From: Flavobacteriaceae bacterium UBA1903
GTDB lineage: Bacteria; Bacteroidota; Bacteroidia; Flavobacteriales; Flavobacteriaceae
Length of the DNA stretch: 64,000 nt
Assembly: GCA_002337605.1 (NCBI GenBank)
Contig: DDGL01000002.1
Span: 13,841-77,840, forward strand
Direction of reading: 5' to 3'
In this document: piece by piece, positions 15,748 to 25,389 of the stretch
Numbering within the stretch: position 1 is the first letter of the stretch
Layout: each line of letters begins with the position of its first letter
The notes under the pieces: model-generated
Seen by the model: the letters and a program-made list of their open reading frames with translations, nothing else
What the model was told of the DNA's origin: nothing
The model's database searches: none
Program-made: the position numbers and the translations under genes

Positions 15748-16938
15748 TTATGAAAGGACAGCCTGTACTTTATCGGCAGCTTCCTGAAACTCAATCGCAC
15801 TTTGTACGTCCAGTCCGCTGTTATCAATTAGTTCTTTTGCAATATCTGCATTGGTACCTTGCAAACGTACAATAATTGGCACATTGATAGTTCCCATATT
15901 CTTATACGCGTCTACAATACCCTGCGCCACACGGTCACAACGTACAATACCTCCAAAAATATTTACTAGGATGGCTTTCACGTTAGGGTCTTTCAAAATT
16001 AACTTGAAAGCGGTTTCTACTCGTTCTGCATCTGCAGTACCTCCCACATCCAAAAAGTTTGCCGGCTCACCACCCGCTTGTTTAATTAAATCCATAGTTG
16101 CCATAGCCAGTCCTGCTCCGTTTACCATACAACCAACATTTCCATCAAGGTCTACATAGCTTAAGCCTGCTTCTTTAGCTTCTACTTCGGTAGCATTTTC
16201 TTCTCTAATGTCACGCATAGCAGCGTAATCTTTTCTACGGAATAACGCATTATCGTCTATGCTCACTTTAGCATCTACTGCAATAATTTTATCATCACTG
16301 GTTTTCAACACAGGGTTGATTTCAAACAAGGAAGAATCGCTATTTTCATACGCCTTGTATAAAGCTGATACAAATTTGGTCATTTGCTTAAACGCTTGCC
16401 CGCTTAACCCTAAATTAAAAGCAACACGTCTTGCCTGGAAGGGCATTAAGCCAACAGCTGGATCTATTTCTTCGTGAAAAATCAGATGTGGTGTTTCTTC
16501 AGCAACAGTTTCAATATCCATTCCACCTTCGGTAGAATACATAATCATATTTTTTCCTGTAGCACGGTTTAGCAAAACACTCATATAGTATTCTTCTGGT
16601 TCGCTATCGCCCGGGTAGTACACGTCTTCCGTAACAAGCACTTGGTGTACTTTTTTCCCTTCTGCACTCGTTTGGGGTGTAACCAGGTTCATCCCAATTA
16701 TGTCTCCAGCGATATCTTTTACTTCTTGAATATTTTTGGCAAGTTTTACTCCGCCACCTTTACCGCGACCACCTGCGTGTACCTGAGCTTTAATTACGTG
16801 CCAACCTGTTCCGGTTTCTTCCGTAAGTTTTTTAGCTGCTTCAACAGCCTCTTCAGGGGTTGTGGCTACAATTCCTCTTTGGATTTCAACTCCAAAACTG
16901 TTCAATATTTCTTTTCCTTGATATTCGTGTAAATTCAT
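15748..16938 (-). CDS. sucC: Succinate--CoA ligase (ADP-forming) subunit beta
   Basis: 396 residues. It begins MNLHEYQGKEI, as in nearly all SucC proteins, with an ATP-grasp domain (about 10-230; KAQVHAGGRGKGGGVKLA near 50-67 and EINPVLK near 205). A CoA-ligase domain follows, with VNIFGGIVRCD (about 325-335). With the alpha subunit SucD it converts succinyl-CoA to succinate and makes a nucleoside triphosphate in the citric acid cycle. sucD is not next to it. The gene is single: it has its own -7 box (16967-16974) and its own terminator. Confidence 0.97.
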   Translation of the reverse strand: MNLHEYQGKEILNSFGVEIQRGIVATTPEEAVEAAKKLTEETGTGWHVIKAQVHAGGRGKGGGVKLAKNIQEVKDIAGDIIGMNLVTPQTSAEGKKVHQVLVTEDVYYPGDSEPEEYYMSVLLNRATGKNMIMYSTEGGMDIETVAEETPHLIFHEEIDPAVGLMPFQARRVAFNLGLSGQAFKQMTKFVSALYKAYENSDSSLFEINPVLKTSDDKIIAVDAKVSIDDNALFRRKDYAAMRDIREENATEVEAKEAGLSYVDLDGNVGCMVNGAGLAMATMDLIKQAGGEPANFLDVGGTADAERVETAFKLILKDPNVKAILVNIFGGIVRCDRVAQGIVDAYKNMGTINVPIIVRLQGTNADIAKELIDNSGLDVQSAIEFQEAADKVQAVLS

Positions 16939-16966
16939 AATAGGATGTTTCTGTTTTTAAGCGGGA

Positions 16967-16974
16967 CAAAAATA
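16967..16974 (-). promoter_or_regulatory. -7 box of sucC
   Basis: TATTTTTG on the minus strand, 28 bases before the ATG at 16938. Confidence 0.6.
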
Positions 16975-17064
16975 CAAATTGTCTCGCGGTTTTCTAGTTC
17001 ATTTTATTTAAAAAACTCAAAGTATGTTTAGACTTTCCACTGTGCACATGCAGAGAGGAGCTAT

Positions 17065-18522
17065 TTATTTCTTCGGAATTTCCTTTAAAATTTCTTTTAC
17101 AAATTCCCAGAACTTTTGGGTAGATGAAATACTTGCGCGTTCGTCTGGTGAGTGCGCTCCCTTAATAGTTGGTCCAAAGGAAATCATATCCATTTGCGGA
17201 TAGTTTTGCCCTAGGATCCCACATTCCAACCCGGCATGGCACGCAGCCACATGTGCTTTTTCACCATGTAATTTTTCATACAAGCTGTCTAAAACTTTCA
17301 GAATTGGACTGTCCATATTAGGAGCCCAGCCCGGATATTCTCCTGAAAATGTCACCTCAAATCCTCCCATCTTGAAAACAGATTCTAGTGTATTTGCCAG
17401 ATCTAACTTCGAGGAGTTAACAGAAGATCGCGTTAAACATTCAATTTTAATACTTCCATCGTCTACTGAAACCTTTGCAATGTTATTTGACGTTTCCACC
17501 AAATCTTCAATGGCAGGACTCATTCTATACACGCCGTTAGGAGCTGCATACATAGCCTGAATAAATAGCGTCTGGTCTGCTTTAGACATCACTCTACTCA
17601 CTGGATTTGATGTTGTTTCAACCGCAATTTCCAGGTCTTCTTCCGGTAGAGCATATTCCTCTTTTATGGCACTCGTAATTCTTTCGAATTCTGACCGGAA
17701 CGCTTTTTCATTTAAATTTTCAACAACCACCGTAGCCACACTCTCACGCGGAATCGCGTTACGAAGACTTCCTCCTTTTAGCTGGGCAATGTGCAAAACA
17801 TCCTGACAGGCATCAAGAACACGATTCATCATTTTATTGGCATTTCCCAGCCCTTTTATAATGTCCATACCGCTATGGCCTCCTTGTAGTCCTTTTACTG
17901 TTATTGTATACGTGGTAGCTTCCTCTGGTGCCACTTCGTGTTTGTAATGTTTTGAAGCAGTTACATCGACACCACCTGCGCAACCCACACCAATCTCATC
18001 GTCTTCTTCTGTGTCCAGGTTTAATAAAATATCACCTTTTAAAATCCCTCCTTTTAGGCCCATAGCACCGGTCATTCCTGTTTCCTCATCTATTGTAAAA
18101 AGAGCCTCCAAAGCAGGATGCGGAATTTCTTTACTCTCCAGAATTGCCATAATGGTAGCTACGCCTAAACCATTATCTGCTCCCAGCGTTGTTCCCTTGG
18201 CACGCACCCAATCTCCATCTACGTACATTTCGATTCCTTGAGTATCAAAATTGAAATCGGTATCGTTATTTTTTTGATGCACCATATCCAAATGACTCTG
18301 CATTACAATTGGAGTGCGATCTTCCATTCCTTTGGTAGCGGGTTTTCTAATGATCACATTTCCCACTTCATCTTCCAGCGTTTCAAAACCTAAATTAGTT
18401 CCGAAGTCTTTCATAAATTGTATGACACGCTCCTCTTTTTTAGAGGGCCGCGGCACGGCATTTAGGTCAGCAAATTTATTCCAAACTGCTTTCGGTTCTA
18501 AGTTTCTTATCGCTTCGTTCAT
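17065..18522 (-). CDS. pepD: Aminoacyl-histidine dipeptidase (peptidase D, M20 family)
   Basis: 485 residues of the M20 di-zinc peptidase family. The metal motifs are present: SHLDMVHQ (about 76-83, first His), GADNGLG (about 117, bridging Asp), DEETGMTGAMGL (about 148, catalytic Glu and ligand), LLNLDTEEDDE, and a C-terminal GAHSPDERASI with the last His. The lid domain contains the family's GGHSGMDI. It cleaves Xaa-His and related dipeptides in the cytosol. Length fits PepD. The -7 box at 18552-18559 supports the chosen start. It is monocistronic and divergent from the DUF3810 gene. Confidence 0.95.
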   Translation of the reverse strand: MNEAIRNLEPKAVWNKFADLNAVPRPSKKEERVIQFMKDFGTNLGFETLEDEVGNVIIRKPATKGMEDRTPIVMQSHLDMVHQKNNDTDFNFDTQGIEMYVDGDWVRAKGTTLGADNGLGVATIMAILESKEIPHPALEALFTIDEETGMTGAMGLKGGILKGDILLNLDTEEDDEIGVGCAGGVDVTASKHYKHEVAPEEATTYTITVKGLQGGHSGMDIIKGLGNANKMMNRVLDACQDVLHIAQLKGGSLRNAIPRESVATVVVENLNEKAFRSEFERITSAIKEEYALPEEDLEIAVETTSNPVSRVMSKADQTLFIQAMYAAPNGVYRMSPAIEDLVETSNNIAKVSVDDGSIKIECLTRSSVNSSKLDLANTLESVFKMGGFEVTFSGEYPGWAPNMDSPILKVLDSLYEKLHGEKAHVAACHAGLECGILGQNYPQMDMISFGPTIKGAHSPDERASISSTQKFWEFVKEILKEIPKK

Positions 18523-18551
18523 AGTGTTTATTTAAATTGAAGATTAGCAAA

Positions 18552-18559
18552 CAAAGTTA
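18552..18559 (-). promoter_or_regulatory. -7 box of pepD
   Basis: TAACTTTG on the minus strand, 29 bases before the ATG at 18522. Confidence 0.6.
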
Positions 18560-18678
18560 CAAGGTTTTAGTATTTTTAGAGTCTAATAGCTAGCTATGTT
18601 ATTATTAAAATGCGTTAAATCTTTCCTAATAAAGTATTCGTTTGGCAAGCAACTCAAATCTTTATCAAAAACAAATCA

Positions 18679-19770
18679 TTGAATACTATTTCAAACTTCT
18701 TTAAAGCAAACCGAACCAAAGTGATCTTGGCGATTCTGTTACCCGTTCAGTTTTACGGCTTACAACTCCTCCGTTATTTTCCTGAGTTCGTAGAAAAATA
18801 TTACAGCCAGGGCGTGTTTCCGGTATTGTCTAAAATAAATAGATACCTTTTTGGGTGGATCCCATTTTCGATAGGTGATATTTTCTATATATTAATTGGA
18901 ATACTAGCACTTCGCTGGCTTATTGTAAACTTAAAAAGACTTCGGTTTGAACCTGTGAAATTCTTTTTAGACATAGCGGCAACGCTGTCCATAGTGTACT
19001 TTATTTTCAATTTATTGTGGGGCTTCAATTATTACAGGATGCCACTGAACAAAACGCTGGGATTAGATAAAGGGTACACCACCGAAGAGCTCGTGGCTAC
19101 TACCAAACGCCTTATTGCAAAATCCAATGCCTTGCATCGCGAACTAGGCTATGCAGATAGTGTAAAAATAGACCTCCCCTACTCACAGAAAGAAATCTTT
19201 ACGATGAGTGACAATGGCTATAAAAATCTGGAAGCTGAATTTCCACAACTAAAATACCATCCAAAAAGTATCAAAAAAAGTGGCTGGAGTCTTGGGTTAA
19301 CCTATATGGGATATAGCGGGTATTACAATCCCTTTTCTGGAGAAGCACAGGTGAATAATTTAATTAAAACCTACAAATTTCCTGTAGTTAGCTGCCACGA
19401 GCAAGCACACCAAATAGGCTATGCTGCCGAAAATGAAGCTAACTTTATAGCCACCATAGCTACTCTAAACAATGACAATACCTATATTAAATATTCGGGC
19501 TACATTTTTGCGCTTCGTTATTGTGTAAACGAACTTGCCCGCCGGGACTTTGAACAATACGAAGCACTTCTTCCCACCATTAACTTCGGGATATTGGAAA
19601 GCTATCGAGAAATGCGGGAGTTTTGGGCGAGTTATCAGAATCCGTTTGAAACTTTTTCCAAGGCCTTTTGGGATCAGTTCTTAAAAGCCAACAACCAATC
19701 TGAAGGGATTATGAGCTACAGCTATATGGTCGCTCTCGTGGTTAATTATTTTGAAGACAAACCCTTTTGA
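18679..19770 (+). CDS. DUF3810 family membrane protein with an HExxH motif
   Basis: 363 residues starting at a TTG. Three N-terminal membrane segments (about 16-33, 59-80 and 93-115) precede a large extracytoplasmic domain. VSCHEQAHQIGYAAENEANFIA carries His240-Glu241-x-x-His244 and a downstream ENEANF, the arrangement of a gluzincin-type metalloprotease. DUF3810 is found mainly in Bacteroidota and Firmicutes; its substrate is not known. No in-frame ATG lies closer to the expected N-terminus, so the TTG is kept. The gene is followed by 258 non-coding bases. Confidence 0.85.
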   Translation: MNTISNFFKANRTKVILAILLPVQFYGLQLLRYFPEFVEKYYSQGVFPVLSKINRYLFGWIPFSIGDIFYILIGILALRWLIVNLKRLRFEPVKFFLDIAATLSIVYFIFNLLWGFNYYRMPLNKTLGLDKGYTTEELVATTKRLIAKSNALHRELGYADSVKIDLPYSQKEIFTMSDNGYKNLEAEFPQLKYHPKSIKKSGWSLGLTYMGYSGYYNPFSGEAQVNNLIKTYKFPVVSCHEQAHQIGYAAENEANFIATIATLNNDNTYIKYSGYIFALRYCVNELARRDFEQYEALLPTINFGILESYREMREFWASYQNPFETFSKAFWDQFLKANNQSEGIMSYSYMVALVVNYFEDKPF

Positions 19771-20028
19771 TTGTTGATTGAAGATATTTGATTGTAGATT
19801 TTTGAACTCAAAATCAACTAAAGAAGCTATTAACGGTATACTACATTAAAAAAGTCGAGAGAAAACTGCCCCTATGCTACATGCAGGTTAGTTGCGTACT
19901 CCCAGCAAACAGCCGAAGGGGTCCTACCGCCTATTTTTCTTAAAGCCCTGTTAAACCAATCTTAATATTTTTAAAAAACCGACTAAGGTTAGTATCTTGA
20001 CGGACCTTTAATTTCAATCAAAAAAACA
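19771..20028. other. Intergenic stretch with low-complexity DNA and a GC-richer, possibly structured segment
   Basis: Bases 19768-19803 are a low-complexity run of GATT/TTGA words. Bases about 19858-19937 are richer in G and C than the surroundings; CCCCT (19870-19874) can pair with AGGGG (19917-19921), enclosing TTGC...GCAA (a short stem). No reading frame is supported. It could hold a small RNA or the leader of the amidohydrolase gene; the evidence is slight. Confidence 0.3.
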
Positions 20029-22989
20029 ATGAAAAACTCTATCCTATGGATGCTGTGCTTATTCAGTATTTCCATCATGTCTGCTCAAGACTACTTTCCT
20101 GAAAATGGCGGTCTCAAAGAAGAAAACACCAATTACACCGCATTTACAAATGCTACCTTATATATAACCCCTTCCAAAGTGGTTAAAAACGGGACACTTC
20201 TCATTCAAAATGGGAAAGTAGTTGCTTCGGGTAAATCGGTTAACATTCCTAAGAATGCTATTACAATCGATTTGCAAGGAAAGCACGTCTACCCATCTTT
20301 TATCGATGCCTATACAGATTTTGGCGTCGACAAACCGAAACGTGCAGAAGGTGGCCGACGTTCTCCTCAATACAAAGCCTCCCGTGATGGTTTTTACTGG
20401 AACGATCACATTATGCCAGAAAACGAAGCAATTTCAAAATTTGAATACGATAAAAATAAAGCCGACGAGTTCAGAAAAGCAGGTTTTGGTGTTTTAAACA
20501 CGCATATCATGGACGGTATTGCCCGTGGAACAGGAGTTTTAGTTGCTTTAAATGACGATGAAGGCGCTGGCACCAGAATAATCAATGACCAAAGCGGTCA
20601 ATTTTTTAGCTTTGATAAAAGCGTGGCAAGCCGCCAATCGTATCCAACATCTTTAATGGGTTCCATGGCTTTGTTACGCCAAATGTACAGCGACGCTGCC
20701 TGGTACGCCAAGGGGAATAGCAAGACAAAAGACCGCTCTTTAGAAGCTTTGAACGCTAACAAAGCAATGGTTTCCTTTTTTGAGGCAGGAAGCAAAGACA
20801 ACAACTTGAGAGCCGATAAAATTGGAGACGCTTACAACATAAACTACGTGATTATAGGGGGTGGTGACGAGTATGAAATGATGGACGAGATTAAAGCCAG
20901 CAACGCAAGATACATCATCCCGATTAATTTTCCAGATGCATACGATGTAAGCAATCCATATGCAGAAAAATACATCAGTTTAGCCGATATGCGCGACTGG
21001 AACCAGGCACCTATGAATCCAAAATGGCTTTCAGATAATGGAGTGCAGTTTTCATTAACAACCTTCGAGCTTAAAAAACCATCAGAATTTAGTGAGAAGC
21101 TATCAAAAGCTTTAAAGTACGGCTATGATGAAACAAAAGCTTTAGAAGCTTTAACGACAATTCCTGCTGCTTTCTTAAATGCTTCAGATAAAATTGGAAG
21201 CCTGGAAGAAGGACGTTATGCCAATTTCCTGATTACCTCGGGGCCCGTTTTTGACAAAGAAACTACACTGTATGAAAACTGGGTGCAAGGACAGAAAAAT
21301 ATAATTAACACTAAAGACCAACAGGACATTCGTGGAAATTATAAAATTTCAGCAGGCGGAAAAACATATGATGTAAAACTAACTGGCGAGGTTTCAAAAT
21401 TAAAATCGGAAGTTTCTGTTGGTGACACAAAGTACCCTTCAAAAATAGACTACAGTGAAAACTGGGTGAGTTTAAGTTTTACAGACGAAGAAACCAATGA
21501 AGTTTTCAGAACGACTGGAATTATTCCGAAGGGGGAGCAAAATTTTTCAGGAAAATTGTTGCTGCCTTCAGGAGATGAAGCAGATTTTACCGCAACCCGC
21601 CAGGGAGATGCCGAGGAAGACAAAAAAGATAAGGACAAGGACGATTCAGAAAAAATTGAAACGGTACCCCTTACCTACCCGAATGTAGGGTATGGCTTTG
21701 CTACAAAACCAAAACAACAAAATATGTTGTTTAAAAACGCAACTGTATGGACGAGTGAAGATGCCGGAGTCCTAGAAAATACAGATGTTTTAGTAAAGAA
21801 TGGAAAAATAGCTTCCGTAGGTAACAATTTAAGTGCAGGAGGTGCCAAGGTAATTGATGCCACGGGAAAACACCTTACAGCAGGTGTGATTGACGAGCAT
21901 TCGCACATTGCAGCATTGTCTATTAACGAAGCCGGACATAACTCTTCTGCCGAAGTTTCTATTGAGGACGTCGTAGATCCTGAAGACATTAATATTTATC
22001 GAAACCTGGCGGGGGGTGTTACTTCCATTCAAATTTTACACGGAAGTGCAAACCCAATAGGTGGACGTTCGGCCATTATTAAATTGAAATGGGGTGAAAA
22101 TGCTGACGGATTAATTTACGATAACAGTCCTAAGTTCATCAAATTTGCCTTAGGAGAAAATGTAAAACAGAGTAACTGGGAAAGTTACAGCCGTTTTCCG
22201 CAAACACGAATGGGGGTGGAACAGGTGTATGTAAATTACTTTAATCGTGCAAAGGAATACGATGCAAAGAAAAAAGCAGGGCAGCCGTTCCGTTACGATG
22301 AAGAAATGGAGGTGATAGCTGAAATTTTAAACGGCGAGCGATTTATTAGTTGTCACAGTTACGTACAGAGCGAAATTAATATGCTTATGAAAGTTGCCGA
22401 ACGTTTCGACTTTAAAATAAACACTTTCACACATATTCTGGAAGGGTACAAAGTTGCCGATAAGATGAAACAACACGGCGTAGGTGCTTCTACTTTTAGT
22501 GACTGGTGGGCGTATAAGTTTGAAGTAAATGATGCCATCCCCTACAATGCAGCCATTATGGCGAGCGAAGGACTGGTTGTTGCCATTAATAGTGACGACG
22601 GCGAAATGTCCCGAAGGTTAAACCAGGAAGCTGCTAAAGGTGTAAAATATGGTGGTATGAGTGAAGAAGAAGCCTGGAAAATGGTAACTATCAATCCTGC
22701 AAAATTACTGCATCTGGATGACCGTACCGGAAGTATTAAAGAAGGAAAAGATGCTGATTTAGTATTGTGGAATGACCACCCACTCTCTGTTTACGCAAAA
22801 GCTGAAAAAACCATCATCGAAGGAGTTACCTATTTCGACCTGGAAAAAGACGAGCAAATGCGTGACAACATTAAAACAGAGCGTAACAAATTAGTAAAAA
22901 TGATGTTAGATGAGAAAAATGGCGGCGGTAAGACCCGTGCTCCAAAAGGAAAGGATAAGCGCCATTTTGAATGTGAAACAATTAACTAA
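20029..22989 (+). CDS. Large exported tandem amidohydrolase-like protein
   Basis: 986 residues after a signal peptide (cleaved near ISIMSAQ). It contains two amidohydrolase units joined by a charged linker (about 525-550, DKKDKDKDDSEK). The first unit (about 40-430) has the usual frame (GKHVYPSFID) but lacks the HxH metal motif, so it is probably inactive. The second (about 565-960) has DEHSHIA with His624 and His626, HSYVQSE, and a late Asp in VAINSDDGEMSR; it should bind metal. It ends in the imidazolonepropionase/dihydroorotase-like pattern GSIKEGKDADLVLW. It is probably a periplasmic hydrolase of a cyclic amide or peptide; the substrate is unknown. It is followed 83 bases later by a related gene. 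Confidence 0.85.
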   Translation: MKNSILWMLCLFSISIMSAQDYFPENGGLKEENTNYTAFTNATLYITPSKVVKNGTLLIQNGKVVASGKSVNIPKNAITIDLQGKHVYPSFIDAYTDFGVDKPKRAEGGRRSPQYKASRDGFYWNDHIMPENEAISKFEYDKNKADEFRKAGFGVLNTHIMDGIARGTGVLVALNDDEGAGTRIINDQSGQFFSFDKSVASRQSYPTSLMGSMALLRQMYSDAAWYAKGNSKTKDRSLEALNANKAMVSFFEAGSKDNNLRADKIGDAYNINYVIIGGGDEYEMMDEIKASNARYIIPINFPDAYDVSNPYAEKYISLADMRDWNQAPMNPKWLSDNGVQFSLTTFELKKPSEFSEKLSKALKYGYDETKALEALTTIPAAFLNASDKIGSLEEGRYANFLITSGPVFDKETTLYENWVQGQKNIINTKDQQDIRGNYKISAGGKTYDVKLTGEVSKLKSEVSVGDTKYPSKIDYSENWVSLSFTDEETNEVFRTTGIIPKGEQNFSGKLLLPSGDEADFTATRQGDAEEDKKDKDKDDSEKIETVPLTYPNVGYGFATKPKQQNMLFKNATVWTSEDAGVLENTDVLVKNGKIASVGNNLSAGGAKVIDATGKHLTAGVIDEHSHIAALSINEAGHNSSAEVSIEDVVDPEDINIYRNLAGGVTSIQILHGSANPIGGRSAIIKLKWGENADGLIYDNSPKFIKFALGENVKQSNWESYSRFPQTRMGVEQVYVNYFNRAKEYDAKKKAGQPFRYDEEMEVIAEILNGERFISCHSYVQSEINMLMKVAERFDFKINTFTHILEGYKVADKMKQHGVGASTFSDWWAYKFEVNDAIPYNAAIMASEGLVVAINSDDGEMSRRLNQEAAKGVKYGGMSEEEAWKMVTINPAKLLHLDDRTGSIKEGKDADLVLWNDHPLSVYAKAEKTIIEGVTYFDLEKDEQMRDNIKTERNKLVKMMLDEKNGGGKTRAPKGKDKRHFECETIN

Positions 22990-23072
22990 CACTCTAACTT
23001 CTCTCAGGGTGTTTTGAAACTTTTGTTTTACATACCCTAAAAGAGTTTATTATAAAAACTAAAGACTTTAAG

Positions 23073-24362
23073 ATGAAAAAATATATAAACATACTTACAA
23101 TGCTGGTGGTGGGAAGCACGCTATTTGCCCAGCAAACACCAGCCCCCGAACAAAAAGAAGCTGTAACTATTGTAGGAGCAACCGCTCACATTGGCAATGG
23201 AAAAATAGTTGAAAACAGTAATATCGTTTTTGAAAACGGTAAAATAACCTCCATTGGGGGCTCGGGTTCTCCAATGAAAGGGCGTATTATTAAGGCGAGC
23301 GGCAAACATGTATACCCTGGGTTCATTGCTCCAGCCAAATCATTAGGATTGGTAGAAGTAAATGCTGTAAGAGCAAGTGATGACCAGGACGAATTGGGAG
23401 AATTTATCCCCAACGTACGTAGTTTAATCGCCTACAATGCCGAAAGTAAAGTTGTAGAAAGTATGCGTCCAAATGGTGTGTTACTTGGCCAGATTGCACC
23501 GCAAGGTGGTGGCATTAGCGGTACCTCTTCCATTGTCCAGTTTGATGCCTGGAACTGGGAAGACGCTGCCATTAAAGTGGATGACGGTATCCATATGAAC
23601 TGGCCTAACAGCTTTAGAAGAGGTAGATGGTGGCTTGGTGAAGAACGCGGTTACAAACCCAATAAAGACTACGCTAAGCAAATCCAGGAAGGAGTAGACT
23701 TTATGCTGAATGCCAAAGCCTATGGAGCTGGTAAGGCAGGCGAACAACCCAACGAAGCCTACAAGGCCATGCAAGGATTGTTTGATGGAAGTAAAAAATT
23801 ATACATCTACGCCGATGGCGAAAAAGAAATGATAGATGCTGTAACTACAGCCAAAGAAAACGGCATAGCAGATATAGTGATAGTTGGCGGTTACGAAGCG
23901 CATAAAATTATCCCGTTTTTGAAAAAAAATGATATTCCTGTACTGGTACAACAACCTCACGCACTCCCTTCAAGAGAAGACGACGATTACGATATGCCCT
24001 ATAAACTCCCAAAATTATTGGTAGATGGCGGAATATTAGTAGGGATCCAAAATGAAGGTATGAGTAATTTCCAAACACGAAATTTACCCTTTTATGCGGG
24101 CCACGTAGCTGGACAGGGTCTGGACAAAGAAGAAGCTTTAAAGCTAATTACCGAGAACCCAGCAAAAATCCTGGGTATTGATGAAAATTATGGAACATTG
24201 ATTGTTGGCAAAAGCGCCACTCTTTTTGTAAGTGAAGGTGATGCCCTGGATATGCGCACCAATATAGTAACCAATGCTTTTATAGACGGTAGAGAGATTT
24301 CTTTAGAAACCCATCAGACGGAACTTTGGAAGCGGTATATGGAGAAGTATGCTAGAGAGTAA
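23073..24362 (+). CDS. Exported amidohydrolase-like protein, probably inactive partner
   Basis: 429 residues with a signal peptide ending VGSTLFAQ. The fold follows the amidohydrolase pattern (GKHVYPGFIAPAKSLGL at the first metal strand; NPAKILGIDENYGTLIVGKSATLFV at the end). The HxH pair is replaced by IAPAKS, and the usual later His and Asp are hard to find. It most resembles the N-terminal, metal-free unit of the preceding 986-residue protein. The two genes lie 83 bases apart on the same strand and are likely one transcript, so the products may form a complex. A palindromic repeat follows the stop. Confidence 0.78.
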   Translation: MKKYINILTMLVVGSTLFAQQTPAPEQKEAVTIVGATAHIGNGKIVENSNIVFENGKITSIGGSGSPMKGRIIKASGKHVYPGFIAPAKSLGLVEVNAVRASDDQDELGEFIPNVRSLIAYNAESKVVESMRPNGVLLGQIAPQGGGISGTSSIVQFDAWNWEDAAIKVDDGIHMNWPNSFRRGRWWLGEERGYKPNKDYAKQIQEGVDFMLNAKAYGAGKAGEQPNEAYKAMQGLFDGSKKLYIYADGEKEMIDAVTTAKENGIADIVIVGGYEAHKIIPFLKKNDIPVLVQQPHALPSREDDDYDMPYKLPKLLVDGGILVGIQNEGMSNFQTRNLPFYAGHVAGQGLDKEEALKLITENPAKILGIDENYGTLIVGKSATLFVSEGDALDMRTNIVTNAFIDGREISLETHQTELWKRYMEKYARE

Positions 24363-24367
24363 CTGTA

Positions 24368-24446
24368 GGTTCGAGCGCAGTCGAGAACTACCTTTAAGTA
24401 CTTAGTTGTATTTATTTAGGTTTCGACTGCGCTCACCCAGACATTG
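24368..24446. repeat. Palindromic intergenic repeat, site A
   Basis: GAGCGCAGTCGA (24373-24384) is a perfect inverted repeat of TCGACTGCGCTC (24423-24434). The right arm continues ACCCAGACATT, which recurs at site B (31201-31270). It lies 11 bases after the stop of the second amidohydrolase-like gene, so it could act as a terminator-like hairpin. Confidence 0.8.
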
Positions 24447-24482
24447 TGTTTCAAATTTTAAACTCAAACTACAACTACTCAA

Positions 24483-24959
24483 ATGAAACCCGCCACCGCC
24501 GTACAAATACGTAAGGAGTTAAAATTTCGTTCCAAAGAGGAACTGGAACAGCTTTGCTTGCGCTTGTCGCGTTTTAAGAAGGAAAATAAGGAGCTCCTCA
24601 CCTACTTGTTATTTGAGGCAGATCATGAAGATAGCTATGTAGCGGAGGTCAAAGATTTTATCACACAACAGTTTGAAGAAACTCCTAACACCAATTTTTA
24701 CCGAACCAAAAAACGTATTCGCAAAACCCTTCGGGAGACGAAAAAGTTCATTCGGTATTCATCGGTAAAGGAGACAGAGGTCGCTTTGTTGCTTCATTTT
24801 TGTGATAAAATGATCACCTTCAGTAGTAGCATAAAGCGCAGTAAAACCATGATGCAATTGTACGAGCGGCAATTACTTATGGTAGAAAAAAAGATTGACG
24901 AATTACACGAAGATTTACAACTAGATTATATTTCAGAATTAAAACAATTACCCAGATGA
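24483..24959 (+). CDS. Helical protein of unknown function
   Basis: 158 residues, almost entirely helical and highly charged (for example SKEELEQLCLRLSRFKKENKE near 17-37, and a run of basic residues RTKKRIRKTLRETKKFIR at about 74-91). There is no signal peptide or membrane segment. I do not recognise a domain. Its stop overlaps the start of the next gene by four bases (ATGA), which implies translational coupling with the ArsC-type reductase gene. The basic stretch would suit nucleic acid binding, but that is a guess. Confidence 0.7.
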   Translation: MKPATAVQIRKELKFRSKEELEQLCLRLSRFKKENKELLTYLLFEADHEDSYVAEVKDFITQQFEETPNTNFYRTKKRIRKTLRETKKFIRYSSVKETEVALLLHFCDKMITFSSSIKRSKTMMQLYERQLLMVEKKIDELHEDLQLDYISELKQLPR

Positions 24960-25297
24960 TCACCCTATACCACAACCCAAGATGCAGCAAATCCCGTCAA
25001 GGACTAGCAATAGTTGAAGAAAGCGGTAAAAAGTTTGAAGTTGTAAAATACCTGGACGAACCACTTTCCGAAGCAAAGCTTTCAGAAATTATCGCACTGT
25101 TAGCTATTTCACCAAGTGATCTGGTTCGCAAAAACGAAGCTGTCTGGAAAGAAAACTATAAAGGCAAAGCTCTAACCGATAGCCAGATCATAAAAGCAAT
25201 GGTAAAACACCCGAAATTAATAGAGCGTCCCATTGTAGTAAACGGTAAAAAAGCGGTTGTTGGCAGACCCCCTGAAACCATTCAGAATATTTTATAA
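24956..25297 (+). CDS. arsC: ArsC-family (arsenate reductase, glutaredoxin-type) protein
   Basis: 113 residues of the ArsC/Spx thioredoxin fold. The catalytic Cys10 lies in YHNPRCSKSRQ. The arginines that shape the arsenate pocket appear to be present in LVRKNEAVWKE and RPIVVNGKKAVVGRP, which favours a true ArsC over YffB or Spx. The enzyme reduces arsenate to arsenite with glutaredoxin and glutathione in E. coli; in this bacterium the thiol donor is likely another (bacillithiol is suggested by bshC at 61-63 kb). No arsenite pump or ArsR is nearby, so the physiological role is open. It overlaps the preceding gene by four bases. Confidence 0.8.
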   Translation: MITLYHNPRCSKSRQGLAIVEESGKKFEVVKYLDEPLSEAKLSEIIALLAISPSDLVRKNEAVWKENYKGKALTDSQIIKAMVKHPKLIERPIVVNGKKAVVGRPPETIQNIL

Positions 25298-25389
25298 TTT
25301 TTATATTTTTATTTAACAAAACTTTGGGGTTTCTGGGTTAAACCCCCCCGTAATTTCGCAGTCGAAGAAGAAACGAAGAAACATTGACT

